A stretch of 64,000 bases of DNA, from NCBI GenBank assembly GCA_038321775.1, contig JBBQFI010000003.1:1-64000 (forward strand). The letters run 5' to 3'. Below, one piece after another: positions 43,515-51,743 of this stretch (position 1 is its first letter; each line of letters opens with the position of its first letter). The notes beneath the pieces were generated by a model. That model was not told the DNA's origin and ran no database searches. It saw nothing but the letters and a program-made list of their open reading frames with translations. Source of the stretch: JBBQFI01 sp038321775. GTDB lineage: Bacteria > Verrucomicrobiota > Verrucomicrobiia > Chthoniobacterales > UBA10450. The translations under genes and the position numbers were made by a program.

Positions 43515-44414
43515 TCAGACGTGATCGCCGCGATGTTTATGTCGGTTCTTGAAGGTCAATTCGGCGATGCCCGATTTGTCGAGGTCGCCCAAACCTTCCG
43601 CAATCATCGTGTCGTATTGTTTTTTCGTGGCACGTGCGAGCGGTAATTCGAGTCCAAGATCTCTCGCGAGTTGCAGCGCAATGCCGCTGTCCTTCGCTGC
43701 ATGCGCCGCAGAAAAGAAACAACTATGATCGCGATTTTGCATGTCTTCGCCGTCAGTCTGCAACACGCGTGACGCGGCGCCGGTTTGACCGAACAGTTCG
43801 CGCAGCGTCGTCAGATCGAGGCCCAGAGCATCTCCGAGTCCGAGACCTTCCGCCAGCCCAGCGGTGTTGATGTTCATCACCATGTTCACGAGCGCTTTCA
43901 CCTTCGCCGCTTCACCGGACTTGCCGATGTAACGAATCGAGGAACCAAGTTCCTTTAATATTGGTTCGGCGCGCTTGAAAATTTCCTCGCGCCCGCCGCA
44001 CATGAGATAAAGCGAACCCTCGCGCGCCTGTGTAATGCTCGAGGCCATGCACGCTTCGAGAGTGCGCGCGCCGGCACGTTCCGCGCGTTGCTCGACTTCC
44101 ACGTGCACTTGCGGCGAGATAGTCGCGCAATTGATGAAAAGCTTGCCGGCCGCGTTGACGAGAAGACTGTCGCCGCCCTTTTCCGCGAAGATCTGCCGCG
44201 TCGAATCGTCGTCTGTCACGACGGTGATGATCACGTCTGATTCCGCCGTCACCTGTGACAAATCCTGGCAAGCCGCGCAGCCGAGTTCCGCTGCGAGTTT
44301 TGTGGAGACGGCGCGATTTACATCGTAAACCGCGGTGACATGAAATCCGCGTTCCTTCAATCGACGCGCCATGTTCGCGCCCATTCGCCCCACGCCAACG
44401 AAACCGATGTTCAT
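43515..44414 (-). CDS. NAD(P)-dependent beta-hydroxyacid dehydrogenase family protein
   Basis: 299 residues. The N-terminal Rossmann domain starts IGFVGVGRMGANMARRLKERGFHV (GxGxxG) and continues to INCATISPQVHVEVEQRA; the all-alpha C-terminal domain includes GKSGEAAKVKALVNMVMNINTAGLAEGLGLGDALGLD with the catalytic Lys (K in AAKVK). Members reduce or oxidise 3-hydroxyisobutyrate, tartronate semialdehyde or glyoxylate/succinic semialdehyde; the substrate is not evident. A REP-like inverted repeat lies just upstream. Confidence 0.88.
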   Translation of the reverse strand: MNIGFVGVGRMGANMARRLKERGFHVTAVYDVNRAVSTKLAAELGCAACQDLSQVTAESDVIITVVTDDDSTRQIFAEKGGDSLLVNAAGKLFINCATISPQVHVEVEQRAERAGARTLEACMASSITQAREGSLYLMCGGREEIFKRAEPILKELGSSIRYIGKSGEAAKVKALVNMVMNINTAGLAEGLGLGDALGLDLTTLRELFGQTGAASRVLQTDGEDMQNRDHSCFFSAAHAAKDSGIALQLARDLGLELPLARATKKQYDTMIAEGLGDLDKSGIAELTFKNRHKHRGDHV

Positions 44415-44423
44415 ACTTCTCCT

Positions 44424-44493
44424 GTCATCCTGAGCGAAGCGAAGGACCCCGCAAACAATATTTCGCGTGATTCTTCACTGCGTTCAGAATGAC
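44424..44493. repeat. REP-like imperfect inverted repeat
   Basis: GTCATCCTGAGCGAAGCGAA (44424 on) is mirrored by TCTTCACTGCGTTCAGAATGAC ending at 44493, leaving a ~24-nt AT-rich centre. The arms pair with G:T or mismatches at a few positions, as in families of transcribed REP hairpins. Near-identical arms are common in Acidobacteria and related soil bacteria from general knowledge. The last codons and stop of the MBL hydrolase gene (44484) lie inside the right arm. Confidence 0.7.
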
Positions 44494-45305
44494 GAAGCAA
44501 AAAACGGATTGTGTTTCTTTTCTTCGCCCACCGTTGTTATCGGCCCATGTCCAGGGCAAACAATTGCGTCGTTAGGCAATGTCAGAATTTTCTCGAGATT
44601 ATTTTTGACGGCGTCTTTGTAGGAAACGCCGCCACCCCCCATCGATCCGGCGAAGAGAGAGTCCCCCACGATCGCAACCGGGTGCGCGAGCCCGCTAACA
44701 ACGAAAGTTGTTCCGCCCGGAGAATGGCCCCAGGTGAGACGCGCTTCGATCGCGAGCTTGCCGACATTGAAGCCTTTCCCCTCAGCGAAGGATTGCGCTC
44801 CCGGCGCTGACTCGCGTTCGGAAATAAAAACCGGCGCGCCCGTTTCTTTTTTGAGGCGATCGAGGTCTTCGATGTGATCGGGGTGCGCGTGCGTCAGCAG
44901 GATAAATTTAACATTTAACTTTTCGTCTCCGATGCGCTTGAGCATTTCGCTGCAATTGGCACCAGTGTCGAACGCAACTGCATCGCGGCTTGCCGGATCC
45001 CAAACGAAATAGGCATTCACTGTCATGTCGCCGTATTGCGTATTGAATTGAGCGAGACCCTCAAGCGTCTCCTGCTCCCGCGGTTTCCACTTAGCCTGGG
45101 CCGATTGAACTAACGCCGCCGCGTCGAGTTGAAGAATCGGCGCGATGCCGGAAAGCGCATCGTCATCCACTTCGCCGTCGCGTAAATGACGGATCTTCTC
45201 GACCGGAACGTGGGATTTTTCAGCCAACTGACTATCGGAAATCTCAAGCCCGCGTTGGGCTTTGCCAATGATGTCGGTGAAATTGTCTTCGAGTGGAATC
45301 GCCAT
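44484..45305 (-). CDS. MBL-fold hydrolase with N-terminal HTH-like domain
   Basis: 273 residues. The first ~70 residues (AQRGLEISDSQLAEKSHVPVEKIRHLRDGEVDDDALSGIAPIL) look like an XRE-type helix-turn-helix, where LAEKSHVPVEKIRHL occupies the two central helices. The remainder is a glyoxalase II-like metallo-beta-lactamase domain: LLTHAHPDHIEDLDRLKK (HxHxDH), THSP-like TWGHSPGGTTFV, VGDSLFAGSMGG and CPGHGPITT. The binuclear site is complete. The fusion suggests a hydrolase or redox protein with DNA or partner binding. Substrate unknown. The gene ends within a REP-like repeat. Confidence 0.82.
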   Translation of the reverse strand: MAIPLEDNFTDIIGKAQRGLEISDSQLAEKSHVPVEKIRHLRDGEVDDDALSGIAPILQLDAAALVQSAQAKWKPREQETLEGLAQFNTQYGDMTVNAYFVWDPASRDAVAFDTGANCSEMLKRIGDEKLNVKFILLTHAHPDHIEDLDRLKKETGAPVFISERESAPGAQSFAEGKGFNVGKLAIEARLTWGHSPGGTTFVVSGLAHPVAIVGDSLFAGSMGGGGVSYKDAVKNNLEKILTLPNDAIVCPGHGPITTVGEEKKHNPFFASSF

Positions 45306-45352
45306 TAGCTCTCAAGATGTTGCGACGCGCAGAGCCGGGCAAGGATTTTTCC

Positions 45353-45511
45353 GGGTAGCGCACGCGTCTCGCGTGTTGGTTGGCGCGTCTCGCGCCAACG
45401 GACTTTGAAGACGTGCCGCTAGCTCTGAATCGATGGATTCTCTACGAAACTGCAACGGAAGTTCGCGATGGCGGGACGCCATCTCCAGCACGCGAGACGC
45501 GTGCGCTACCC
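45353..45511. repeat. Inverted pair of REP-like units overlapping the 3' end of lipB
   Basis: A 23-nt head at 45353-45375 (begins GGGTAGCGCACGCG) recurs as its exact reverse complement at 45489-45511. Each head is followed inward by a different perfect hairpin: GTTGGCGCG/CGCGCCAAC with loop TCT at 45379-45399, and GATGGCG/CGCCATC with loop GGA at 45467-45483. Conserved heads with variable hairpins are the hallmark of two facing REP units. The right unit encodes the last ~22 residues of LipB. Confidence 0.82.
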
Positions 45512-46119
45512 AGAATCTCCGCCACGCGCTCAGCAACAGTCTGGACCGAATACGGCACGTCGGACTCTTTTTCCATCGAAGTCATCACTACGTTTGCGAT
45601 ACCGCAGGGCGTGATGTGATCGAAGGGCGAAAGATCGCCGCACACGTTGAGTGCAAAACCGTGCATGCTGATCCAGTGGCGCACGCCCACGCCGATCGAC
45701 GCGATCTTACGATTCTCAACCCAAACTCCGGTGAGACCTTCCCGGGTCGTCGCCGCGATCTCGTAGTCGGCGAGCAACTCAATCAGTAAATTTTCCAACC
45801 AGCGCAAATAGCGATGCAGATCTTGTCCACATCGGCGCAGATCGATAATCGGATAACCAACGAGCTGGCCCGGCCCATGATAAGTCGCCTGTCCGCCTCG
45901 ATTGATGGGAAAAAGAGGATGCGGCAGATGGGCCGCACCGCGCAGACTCGATTGATCGGGTGTGCGCCCAATCGTGTAGACTGGATCATGTTCCAGGAGC
46001 AGAAGCTCGTCGCCTAACGAGTGATCGTCCCGTTTTCTCGCCACGAGATTTTCCTGCAGCGCGAGCGCGTCCGCGAAGGCGACGCGACCGAGCCAGCGAA
46101 TCCGCAAATCATCGTTCAT
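45442..46119 (-). CDS. lipB: Octanoyltransferase LipB, with repeat-encoded C-terminal tail
   Basis: 225 residues. LipB signatures: LLLLEHDPVYTIGR, FPINRGGQATYHGPGQLVGYPIIDL, EGLTGVWVENRKIASIGVGVRHWISMHGFALNV (Lys for catalysis) and FDHITPCGIANVVMTSM (Cys acyl acceptor). It moves octanoyl from ACP to lipoyl domains. The last ~22 residues (204-225, GSARVSRAGDGVPPSRT...) are written by a REP-like element rather than by family sequence; the natural end is near VAERVAEIL. The start overlaps the ruvC stop by 4 nt. Confidence 0.92.
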   Translation of the reverse strand: MNDDLRIRWLGRVAFADALALQENLVARKRDDHSLGDELLLLEHDPVYTIGRTPDQSSLRGAAHLPHPLFPINRGGQATYHGPGQLVGYPIIDLRRCGQDLHRYLRWLENLLIELLADYEIAATTREGLTGVWVENRKIASIGVGVRHWISMHGFALNVCGDLSPFDHITPCGIANVVMTSMEKESDVPYSVQTVAERVAEILGSARVSRAGDGVPPSRTSVAVS

Positions 46120-46619
46120 ATTTGCGCGCCGGAAGGAACCCCAAGGCGCGCGGCTTCCTGCGCGCGCAGATGAGTCAATCCGATGGCCAGAGCGTCCGCC
46201 GCGTCGGACGTTGGTGTCACGGTTAAACCCAAAACGGCGCGCACCATGAAGGCGACCTGATCTTTGCCGGCGCGGCCGCGACCGACAGCCGCCTGTTTAA
46301 TCCGAGTAGGCGCATATTCGAAAACGGGCAGACCATGTTCTGCCGCCGCCAGAATCGCGGCACCGCGCGCCGCGCCTAACGAGATGGCGGTCTTGTGGCT
46401 CTGCACGTAGATGACCGATTCGAGCGCGCAACAATCCGGCTCATGTTCGCGAATTAATCCAGCGAGTTGCTCGCGAATCGCGACCAGGCAAGACGACGAA
46501 AGCAGCGCACCGGCGTTATGAATAATTCCAAAATAAAGCGCGCGCGGTTTGCCACCGTTCCCGTCGACCACGGCTACGCCGGTGTTGCGCAAAGAAGCAT
46601 CAATTGCAAGAACGCGCAT
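46116..46619 (-). CDS. ruvC: Holliday junction endonuclease RuvC
   Basis: 167 residues. All four acidic catalytic residues are present: D7 in LAIDASL, E67 in CALESVIYVQSHKTAISLGAARGA, and D139/D142 in PTSDAADALAIGLTH. The dimer-interface helix and K-rich YAPTRIKQAAVGRGRAGKDQV region match the family. It resolves Holliday junctions with RuvAB, which are not in this window. First gene of the ruvC-lipB pair. Confidence 0.94.
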   Translation of the reverse strand: MRVLAIDASLRNTGVAVVDGNGGKPRALYFGIIHNAGALLSSSCLVAIREQLAGLIREHEPDCCALESVIYVQSHKTAISLGAARGAAILAAAEHGLPVFEYAPTRIKQAAVGRGRAGKDQVAFMVRAVLGLTVTPTSDAADALAIGLTHLRAQEAARLGVPSGAQI

Positions 46620-46742
46620 TGATCAAAAGTCTGCCGCTTTTTCCATGCGACAAGATTACGGTTAAGGAACGCTCGCGGCAACGCTTTCAGCAAATCAAGA
46701 GAGTTCTAACCCGAGACATTATTTCCAGGCGAGCATAAGGTC

Positions 46743-47237
46743 TTATTTCGCGCCGCTGAATCCGGTTGAAGCGATGTCGACCAGGAGCACGACTTGTTCG
46801 TCACTCAATTCATCCGGGATTTTGGCCAGATTGGCATACGCATTCGGCACGAGCAAATACTCGGCTTGGGCTCCGTTAATTGTGTTGCCGAAACGCCAAC
46901 CGCCAATTGCCTCGTAGCCGTGGTCGCGCCCACATTGCGCGAGCTGTCCCGACAAACAGGCGCGGCATTGGCCCCAGGGCGTGGTTGCGCCAACCAAAAC
47001 ACGATCACCGATGTTGTAACCTGTTAGGCCATCACCGAGTTCTTCGATTATTCCGACCGGTTCATCCCGATGACCAAACCGGCGCGCACTGGATATTCGC
47101 CGCGCAAAAATGTGCAGATCGGTGCCGCAGATTGTCGTGAGGGTGATGCGAATGACCGCTTCGCCGACTCCGGCATGCGGACGCGAGACTTCTTCCATGC
47201 GAATCTTTCCCGGCTCGTGGAAAACCGTGGCCTTCAT
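46743..47237 (-). pseudogene. Zinc alcohol dehydrogenase, N-terminal remnant with compensating frameshifts
   Basis: 164 residues resembling the GroES-like half of a ~350-residue medium-chain dehydrogenase: MKATVFHEPGKIRMEEVSRP, ITLTTICGTDLH, GDRVLVGATTPWGQCRACLSGQLAQC and GAQAEYLLVPNAYANLAKIPDELSDEQVVLL. The Rossmann domain is missing: the frame stops at the usual TGFSGA junction. Between 47110 and 47067 the reading is scrambled (ARRISSARRFGHRDEPV); removing one T from the T5 run (A5 at 47106-47110 on +) and adding one base near 47068 restores LRGEYPVRAGLVIGHEPV. Two frame errors plus truncation point to a dead gene. Confidence 0.8.
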
Positions 47238-47258
47238 TTTCGCATTAACGCTTATGGC

Positions 47259-47750
47259 TTACTGGTGTGTTCGGACGTTGAGTAATTTTGTGCGCGCGCC
47301 TTGCAATCTTCGCAGCATCACTACGCTCATCCGCTTAAACAATTCAAAGCCTAACGAGTGATCTTTCTCGCAATATTCACGCAAGACCGTGCCGTAAAAG
47401 AAAATCGTAGTCGTCTTCTCCAATGCTCGCGCGGTGAAATGCCAAGCGTAGGGCGGAAAAAGCCAGGACCAGCCAAGCAGGTCGCCATCGCTTATCTCAT
47501 CGATCGTGATGTTGTCGCCGAGGGTGGATGATTCGAGCGACACTCGTCCACGTTCGATCAAATAAAATCGGTTGGCCATTTCACCTTCTCGAAAAACAAC
47601 CTCTCCCGCGCGGAAATGCGAGCGCATTGCGCAATCGGCCAGCAGCCGGATCTGGTGCTCGCGCGTTCCGATAAGAAATGGATGCGCTGCGACTTCTCGT
47701 TCGAGTTCGGCTCGCTCCGGCGCAGCAGGATAGGATTGGTCTTCGTTCAT
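47259..47750 (-). CDS. Single-domain cyclic nucleotide-binding protein, paralogue 1
   Basis: 163 residues. A CRP-like beta-roll occupies about 23-130: HPFLIGTREHQIRLLADCAMRSHFRAGEVVFREGEMANRFYLIERGRVSLES, then DLLGWSWLFPPYAWHFTARALEKTTTIFF, where CRP would have the GEhaLh...PRxAT phosphate-binding cassette. The Arg contacting cyclic phosphate is not obvious, so the ligand may differ. A C-terminal helix (FELFKRMSVVMLRRLQGARTKLL) follows, but no helix-turn-helix domain. It overlaps the UspA gene stop by 4 nt. Two paralogues lie at 48820 and 52080. Confidence 0.82.
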   Translation of the reverse strand: MNEDQSYPAAPERAELEREVAAHPFLIGTREHQIRLLADCAMRSHFRAGEVVFREGEMANRFYLIERGRVSLESSTLGDNITIDEISDGDLLGWSWLFPPYAWHFTARALEKTTTIFFYGTVLREYCEKDHSLGFELFKRMSVVMLRRLQGARTKLLNVRTHQ

Positions 47751-48706
47751 GTCTTATTCTTTCTTCGCGGGTGACTGGGCACGGGACAGTGCGCGTAGCA
47801 GACAACGTGTTCGGCCGTGCTGCCGAGAAGCACATGCGCTAATCCCGTGCTGCCGTGGGTGGAAGTGAGGATGAGGTCAATGTTTTGGCTCCGCGCAAAA
47901 TCGCAGATTTCCTGCGCAATCACCCCGAATTGAACGACGCCTTCGACGGAGATATCCTGCGCTCTTAGTGTCGAAACGATCTCGTCCATTTCTTCCCGCG
48001 CCGCGTCTTGCGCATACTTGCTTAACGCCGTTAGATCGCGACCGCCATATTCACCGTAGGCGGCGAAAGTGGGTAACGGAACGCAGTTGAATGTTACAAG
48101 CTGTGCGTTCCAAGCTTGCGCAAAACGGATCGCCGATTCGAGTCCGACCATCGAGCACTCGGAGAAGTCCAGAGGAACAAGAATTTTCTTTAGCTGAATC
48201 GAATCTTTCGACCGGGAACGCTCGTTAGGCTGGAGAAAATCCCGTTCATGTTGGCGCACGACGAGGACAGCACAAGGCGCATGCTGCACGATCCTTTCCG
48301 CGGTGCTTCCCAGAAAAACATGTTTCAATCCCGTGTGGCCATGCGTGGACGTGATAATAAGATCGGTCTCAAGTTTTCGCGCCAGTTCGCAAATCGCGTG
48401 GTAGGTGCGTCCCTTCGCAACGTGCAAATTCTTCTGCGGCAAGTCGGCGCGATATTTTTTTGCCACGTCTTCCAGTTGCCGGCGGACGCGGCGTGTAATC
48501 TCTGCCTCTGGAATGACAAGAGGCATGGCCGAAAATGTTGACGGCGGATAATCGTAATCGAAAGCATGCACAAAGTGCAGTTGCGCGCCGAAGCGTTCTA
48601 CGAGCGGGAGCGCGTACTCGATTGCCTTAAATGATGCGCGCGAGAAATCGAGCGGCACAAGCACGCTATCGACCTTAAACGCGTCGCACCTAGTCTTCGG
48701 TTTCAC
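47747..48706 (-). CDS. Tandem universal stress protein (UspA x2)
   Basis: 319 residues with two Usp domains (about 10-150 and 165-310). Each has the opening strand (VDSVLVPLDFSRASFKAIEYALPL; LKKILVPLDFSECSMVGLESAIRFA) and the ATP-loop G-x2-G-x9-G-(S/T): STHGHTGLKHVFLGSTAERIVQHAPCAVLVV and STHGSTGLAHVLLGSTAEHVVCYAHCPV. Both halves keep the nucleotide-binding pattern. Two-domain Usps respond to energy or oxygen stress; pairing with a cNMP-binding gene supports a stress role. The 113 bp upstream holds no gene. Confidence 0.92.
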   Translation of the reverse strand: MKPKTRCDAFKVDSVLVPLDFSRASFKAIEYALPLVERFGAQLHFVHAFDYDYPPSTFSAMPLVIPEAEITRRVRRQLEDVAKKYRADLPQKNLHVAKGRTYHAICELARKLETDLIITSTHGHTGLKHVFLGSTAERIVQHAPCAVLVVRQHERDFLQPNERSRSKDSIQLKKILVPLDFSECSMVGLESAIRFAQAWNAQLVTFNCVPLPTFAAYGEYGGRDLTALSKYAQDAAREEMDEIVSTLRAQDISVEGVVQFGVIAQEICDFARSQNIDLILTSTHGSTGLAHVLLGSTAEHVVCYAHCPVPSHPRRKNKT

Positions 48707-48819
48707 ATCTTAAGCGTAGGCGCCGCGCACTCGTCTTCGCTCTCCCTGTTTTGGCAAAAACTGATCTTATCTTGACCGTTTAATGTAGGAACTTTCGTCG
48801 CTGCTTCGCCTGTCGATTT

Positions 48820-49308
48820 TTACTTCTTCTTCTGCGGTTTCTTCCGTGCTTCAATCAACTGAGCGCGGGACGACTGAAGGCGCCGAACCATTACTTCGCT
48901 CATCCTCTTAAAGAGTTCGTGAGCTAAAGACAGGTCTTCGCTAAAACATTTTTCAAAAATTGTCTTATCGAAAAAGAATGCAGTCGTAGTTCTGATCGCG
49001 CGGGCGTCGTAATGCCAGCGGTAAGGTTCGAAGAGCCACGACCAGCCGAGCGGGTCGCCGGCAGACAAGATGTCAGTTGAAATAGCGCCGTGCTCGAAGA
49101 CCGATCCCTCAAGGGTCACGGTTCCGCTCTCGATGAGATAGAAACCGTTGGCGGGTTCGCCCGCCCGAAAAATTACCTCGCCTTCTTCGAATTGCTTGAG
49201 CGATGCACAACGGCCTAGAAGTTCGATATGTTGTGTGCTCATTCCGGCGAGAAATGGATGTCTCGCCACGCGCGCACCGAGATCACCATTTTGCTTCATG
49301 CTCATCAA
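48820..49308 (-). CDS. Single-domain cyclic nucleotide-binding protein, paralogue 2
   Basis: 162 residues. It parallels paralogue 1: ARHPFLAGMSTQHIELLGRCASLKQFEEGEVIFRAGEPANGFYLIESGTVTLEG, DPLGWSWLFEPYRWHYDARAIRTTTAFFF and LAHELFKRMSEVMVRRLQSSRAQLIEARKKPQKKK. The GWSWLF segment in place of the usual phosphate-binding cassette and the lack of a DNA-binding domain recur. The basic tail is unique to this copy. Upstream of it is a 257-bp gap before the YbdK-like gene, which shows no convincing gene. Confidence 0.82.
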   Translation of the reverse strand: MMSMKQNGDLGARVARHPFLAGMSTQHIELLGRCASLKQFEEGEVIFRAGEPANGFYLIESGTVTLEGSVFEHGAISTDILSAGDPLGWSWLFEPYRWHYDARAIRTTTAFFFDKTIFEKCFSEDLSLAHELFKRMSEVMVRRLQSSRAQLIEARKKPQKKK

Positions 49309-49565
49309 AGGTCGGCGCGCCTTTCGCTTCTGCTCTCCACTTTTTGGCGAAGGCTCACCTTCTCTTGTTAGATCTCGCGAACGTTCGCGAAAACCTTTCG
49401 CAGGTTGCGTCGATTTCAGCCGCGAGCACGAAGTGATTCATGAAACCGAGCAAAATTTGCTGAGCAAAGACCAAATGAAGGAGAGCGCGGAAGCGGGGAA
49501 AGAATAATCTCTTCGCCTTGATTCACATATGTTCTCATTCTCGGCGTGGTCCGCCTATTTAGCGG

Positions 49566-50687
49566 ATGAGCAAACACACTTTCACCCTGGGGATTGAAGA
49601 GGAATTCCAGATCATCGATCCGGAAACGCGTGAGCTGCGCTCGCATATTCAGGAGATTTTGGCGGATGGCAAAATTCTTTTGAAAGAACGCGTGAAGCCC
49701 GAGATGCATCAATCGGTCGTTGAGCTGGGCACCGAAATTTGCAGCGATGCGCGTTGCGCACGCCAGCAGGTGATTCAACTGCGCAGTGATCTGGCGACAA
49801 TTGCGGCCCGGGATGGATTGAAGATCGCGTCCGCGGGAACCCATCCGTTTTCCAATTGGATGGATCAATTGATCACGGTCGACGAGCGCTACGCCACCCT
49901 CGTTAACGACATGCAGCAAATCGCGCGCATTAATCTTATCTTTGGCTTGCATGTGCATGTTGGAATTCCCGACCGCGAGGAAGCGATCGATGTGATGAAT
50001 CAAGCGCGTTATTTTCTGCCGCATCTTTACGCGCTTTCGGTCAACTCACCTTTTTGGTTGGGCCAGAACACTGGGTTAAAGGCATATCGGCAGATGATCT
50101 TCGACCGTTTCCCCCGCACCGGCATTCCCGATGCCTTCGAAAGTCTTTCCGAGTACGAGGATTACCTGAAGCTGCTCGTTTCTACAAATTGCATCGACAA
50201 CGCGAAAAAGATCTGGTGGGACATCCGGCTTCACCCATTTTTCGACACCATTGAATTCCGAATCTGCGATGCGCAATCGCGCGTGGACGATACCATCGCA
50301 CTGGCGGCGCTGATGCAAGCGATCGTCTCCAAGTTGCAGAAGCTGCGCCGGCAAAATGTGACCTTTCGCATGTATCCACGGCGCTTGATCGATGAGAATC
50401 GCTGGCGCGCTTCGCGCTACGGCATTGATGGCAAATTGATCGACTTCGGCCGTAAATGTGAAACGGACGAGCGGGAATTGCTTCATGAGATGCTTGAGTT
50501 CATCGCCACGGAAGTGGACGAACTGGGCAACCACGCGGAGATAGCGCACATTGAAAAAATTATGCGCGAAGGCACCGGCGCGGATCGACAGCTGATGGTG
50601 TGGGAACGCACCCAGGACATGAAAGCCGTCGTCGATCAGATCGTGGAGGAAACAAATGAAGGCCTCGCGCCGCTGGCGAATGGTTAG
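49566..50687 (+). CDS. YbdK-like carboxylate-amine ligase (glutamate-cysteine ligase family 2)
   Basis: 373 residues. GCS2 motifs: TLGIEEEFQIIDPETRELR, HQSVVELGTEICSD, GTHPFSNW, INLIFGLHVHVGIPDREEAIDVMNQARYFLPHLYALSVNSPFW, PRTGIPDAF and the C-terminal EFRICDAQSRVDDTIALAALMQAI. Members join glutamate to cysteine weakly or make other amide bonds; true substrate is often unknown. The protein could provide a low-molecular-weight thiol in this stress island. The stop TAG sits within GGTTAGGC, a degenerate copy of the dispersed motif. Confidence 0.87.
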   Translation: MSKHTFTLGIEEEFQIIDPETRELRSHIQEILADGKILLKERVKPEMHQSVVELGTEICSDARCARQQVIQLRSDLATIAARDGLKIASAGTHPFSNWMDQLITVDERYATLVNDMQQIARINLIFGLHVHVGIPDREEAIDVMNQARYFLPHLYALSVNSPFWLGQNTGLKAYRQMIFDRFPRTGIPDAFESLSEYEDYLKLLVSTNCIDNAKKIWWDIRLHPFFDTIEFRICDAQSRVDDTIALAALMQAIVSKLQKLRRQNVTFRMYPRRLIDENRWRASRYGIDGKLIDFGRKCETDERELLHEMLEFIATEVDELGNHAEIAHIEKIMREGTGADRQLMVWERTQDMKAVVDQIVEETNEGLAPLANG

Positions 50688-50721
50688 GCGTTGCGTAAGA
50701 AAGACGCAAACTCTGAGCAAC

Positions 50722-51672
50722 TCAGCGTCGCATTGGAAATAGCGAGGTATGAGTGGAGAGCCCACGAACGTACTGAGCACGTTCAAAGGCGCTCGGGTCC
50801 GGGCAATTTTTTTGACTCATTACACCTTTGACTTCGCTCAACGAATTATACTTGTGCTGCTCAAGCCAGGCGACGACCTCCATTTCGATTCGCTGAATAT
50901 GCTCTATCCCATGGCGCATTAGCGTACTGCAGAGCATCGTCGTGTCGGCCCCAGCCATAACCATCTTGATCACATCGGTCGCCTGATAAATGCCGCTCGT
51001 TGCGGCGAGGCTCGCGCGAATCTTTCCGTAAAGAATTCCGATCCAGTGCAAGGGCAATCGCATGTCCGTGGGCGTGCTTAATGTCAGATTTGGCACGACT
51101 TCCAATTTCTCGAGATCGATGTCGGGTTGGTAAAAGCGGTTGAACAAAACAAGCCCGTCCACATCCAGTGCATCAAAACAGTCCGCGATGTTTGCGAAAT
51201 TGCTGAAGTAAGGACTGAGTTTCACTGCGAGCGGAATCTTGGTCGCGGCCCGCACCGTTCTGACAACGTCGATGTATCCGTTTTCGATCGTCGCCCCGGT
51301 GACTTTCAGTCCCGTCGCTATCTTGTAAATGTTCAGCTCGAGCGAATCGGCACCCGCTTCCGTAATCTGCCGCGCGTAACTGATCCATCCGCCAAGCGTG
51401 GTGCAGTTCAGGCTCGCGATGATTGGGATTTTGATGCGGCGTTTGGCGTTCGCGATGTGCTGCAGATAAGCGTCTGGCTTGACTCGAAATTTCGGATCGG
51501 CCGCGGGAGGGCTCGTTTCGATTTGCTCTTCGAACAGCGAATGCAGAACAACGGCGGACGCGCCCGCATCTTCCATCCGTTTGATGCTGTCGATCTCCTC
51601 GGAAAGCGGCGACGCCGACGGCACGAGCGGCGTGCGCAACTTCATGCCGAGGTAACTGGTGGTAAGATCCAC
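50722..51672 (-). CDS. Dihydroorotate dehydrogenase-like flavoprotein
   Basis: 316 residues from GTG 51672, chosen because AGGAG lies 10 nt upstream and the protein then starts VDLTTSYLGMKLRTPLVPSASPLSEEIDSIKRMEDAGASAVVLHSLFEEQ, the normal start of this family. FMN-barrel segments: IPIIASLNCTTLGGWISYARQITEAGADSLELNIYK, KIPLAVKLSPYFSNFANIADCFDALDVDGLVLFNRFYQPDIDLE and ATSGIYQATDVIKMVMAGADTTMLCSTLMRHG. The group differs from PyrD and often accompanies pyruvate:ferredoxin oxidoreductase genes elsewhere; substrate is unknown. pyrD proper is at 26 kb. Confidence 0.85.
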   Translation of the reverse strand: MDLTTSYLGMKLRTPLVPSASPLSEEIDSIKRMEDAGASAVVLHSLFEEQIETSPPAADPKFRVKPDAYLQHIANAKRRIKIPIIASLNCTTLGGWISYARQITEAGADSLELNIYKIATGLKVTGATIENGYIDVVRTVRAATKIPLAVKLSPYFSNFANIADCFDALDVDGLVLFNRFYQPDIDLEKLEVVPNLTLSTPTDMRLPLHWIGILYGKIRASLAATSGIYQATDVIKMVMAGADTTMLCSTLMRHGIEHIQRIEMEVVAWLEQHKYNSLSEVKGVMSQKNCPDPSAFERAQYVRGLSTHTSLFPMRR

Positions 51673-51743
51673 AACTAATGATCTCCTAGTCTGATACCGT
51701 GATGCTTTAGCAATGGCGCGATAGAAGTTCTTTAAGCTCTCAG

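Noticed and set aside
45312..45536. Short minus-strand frame in the lipB 3' region
   Set aside because: It is the translated form of the REP-like inverted pair, not a conserved protein.
49148..49507. Plus-strand frame ending HETEQNLLSKDQMKESAEAGKE
   Set aside because: Its 5' part is antisense to cNMP paralogue 2; the charged tail in the gap looks protein-like but has no start, ribosome site or recognised homology.
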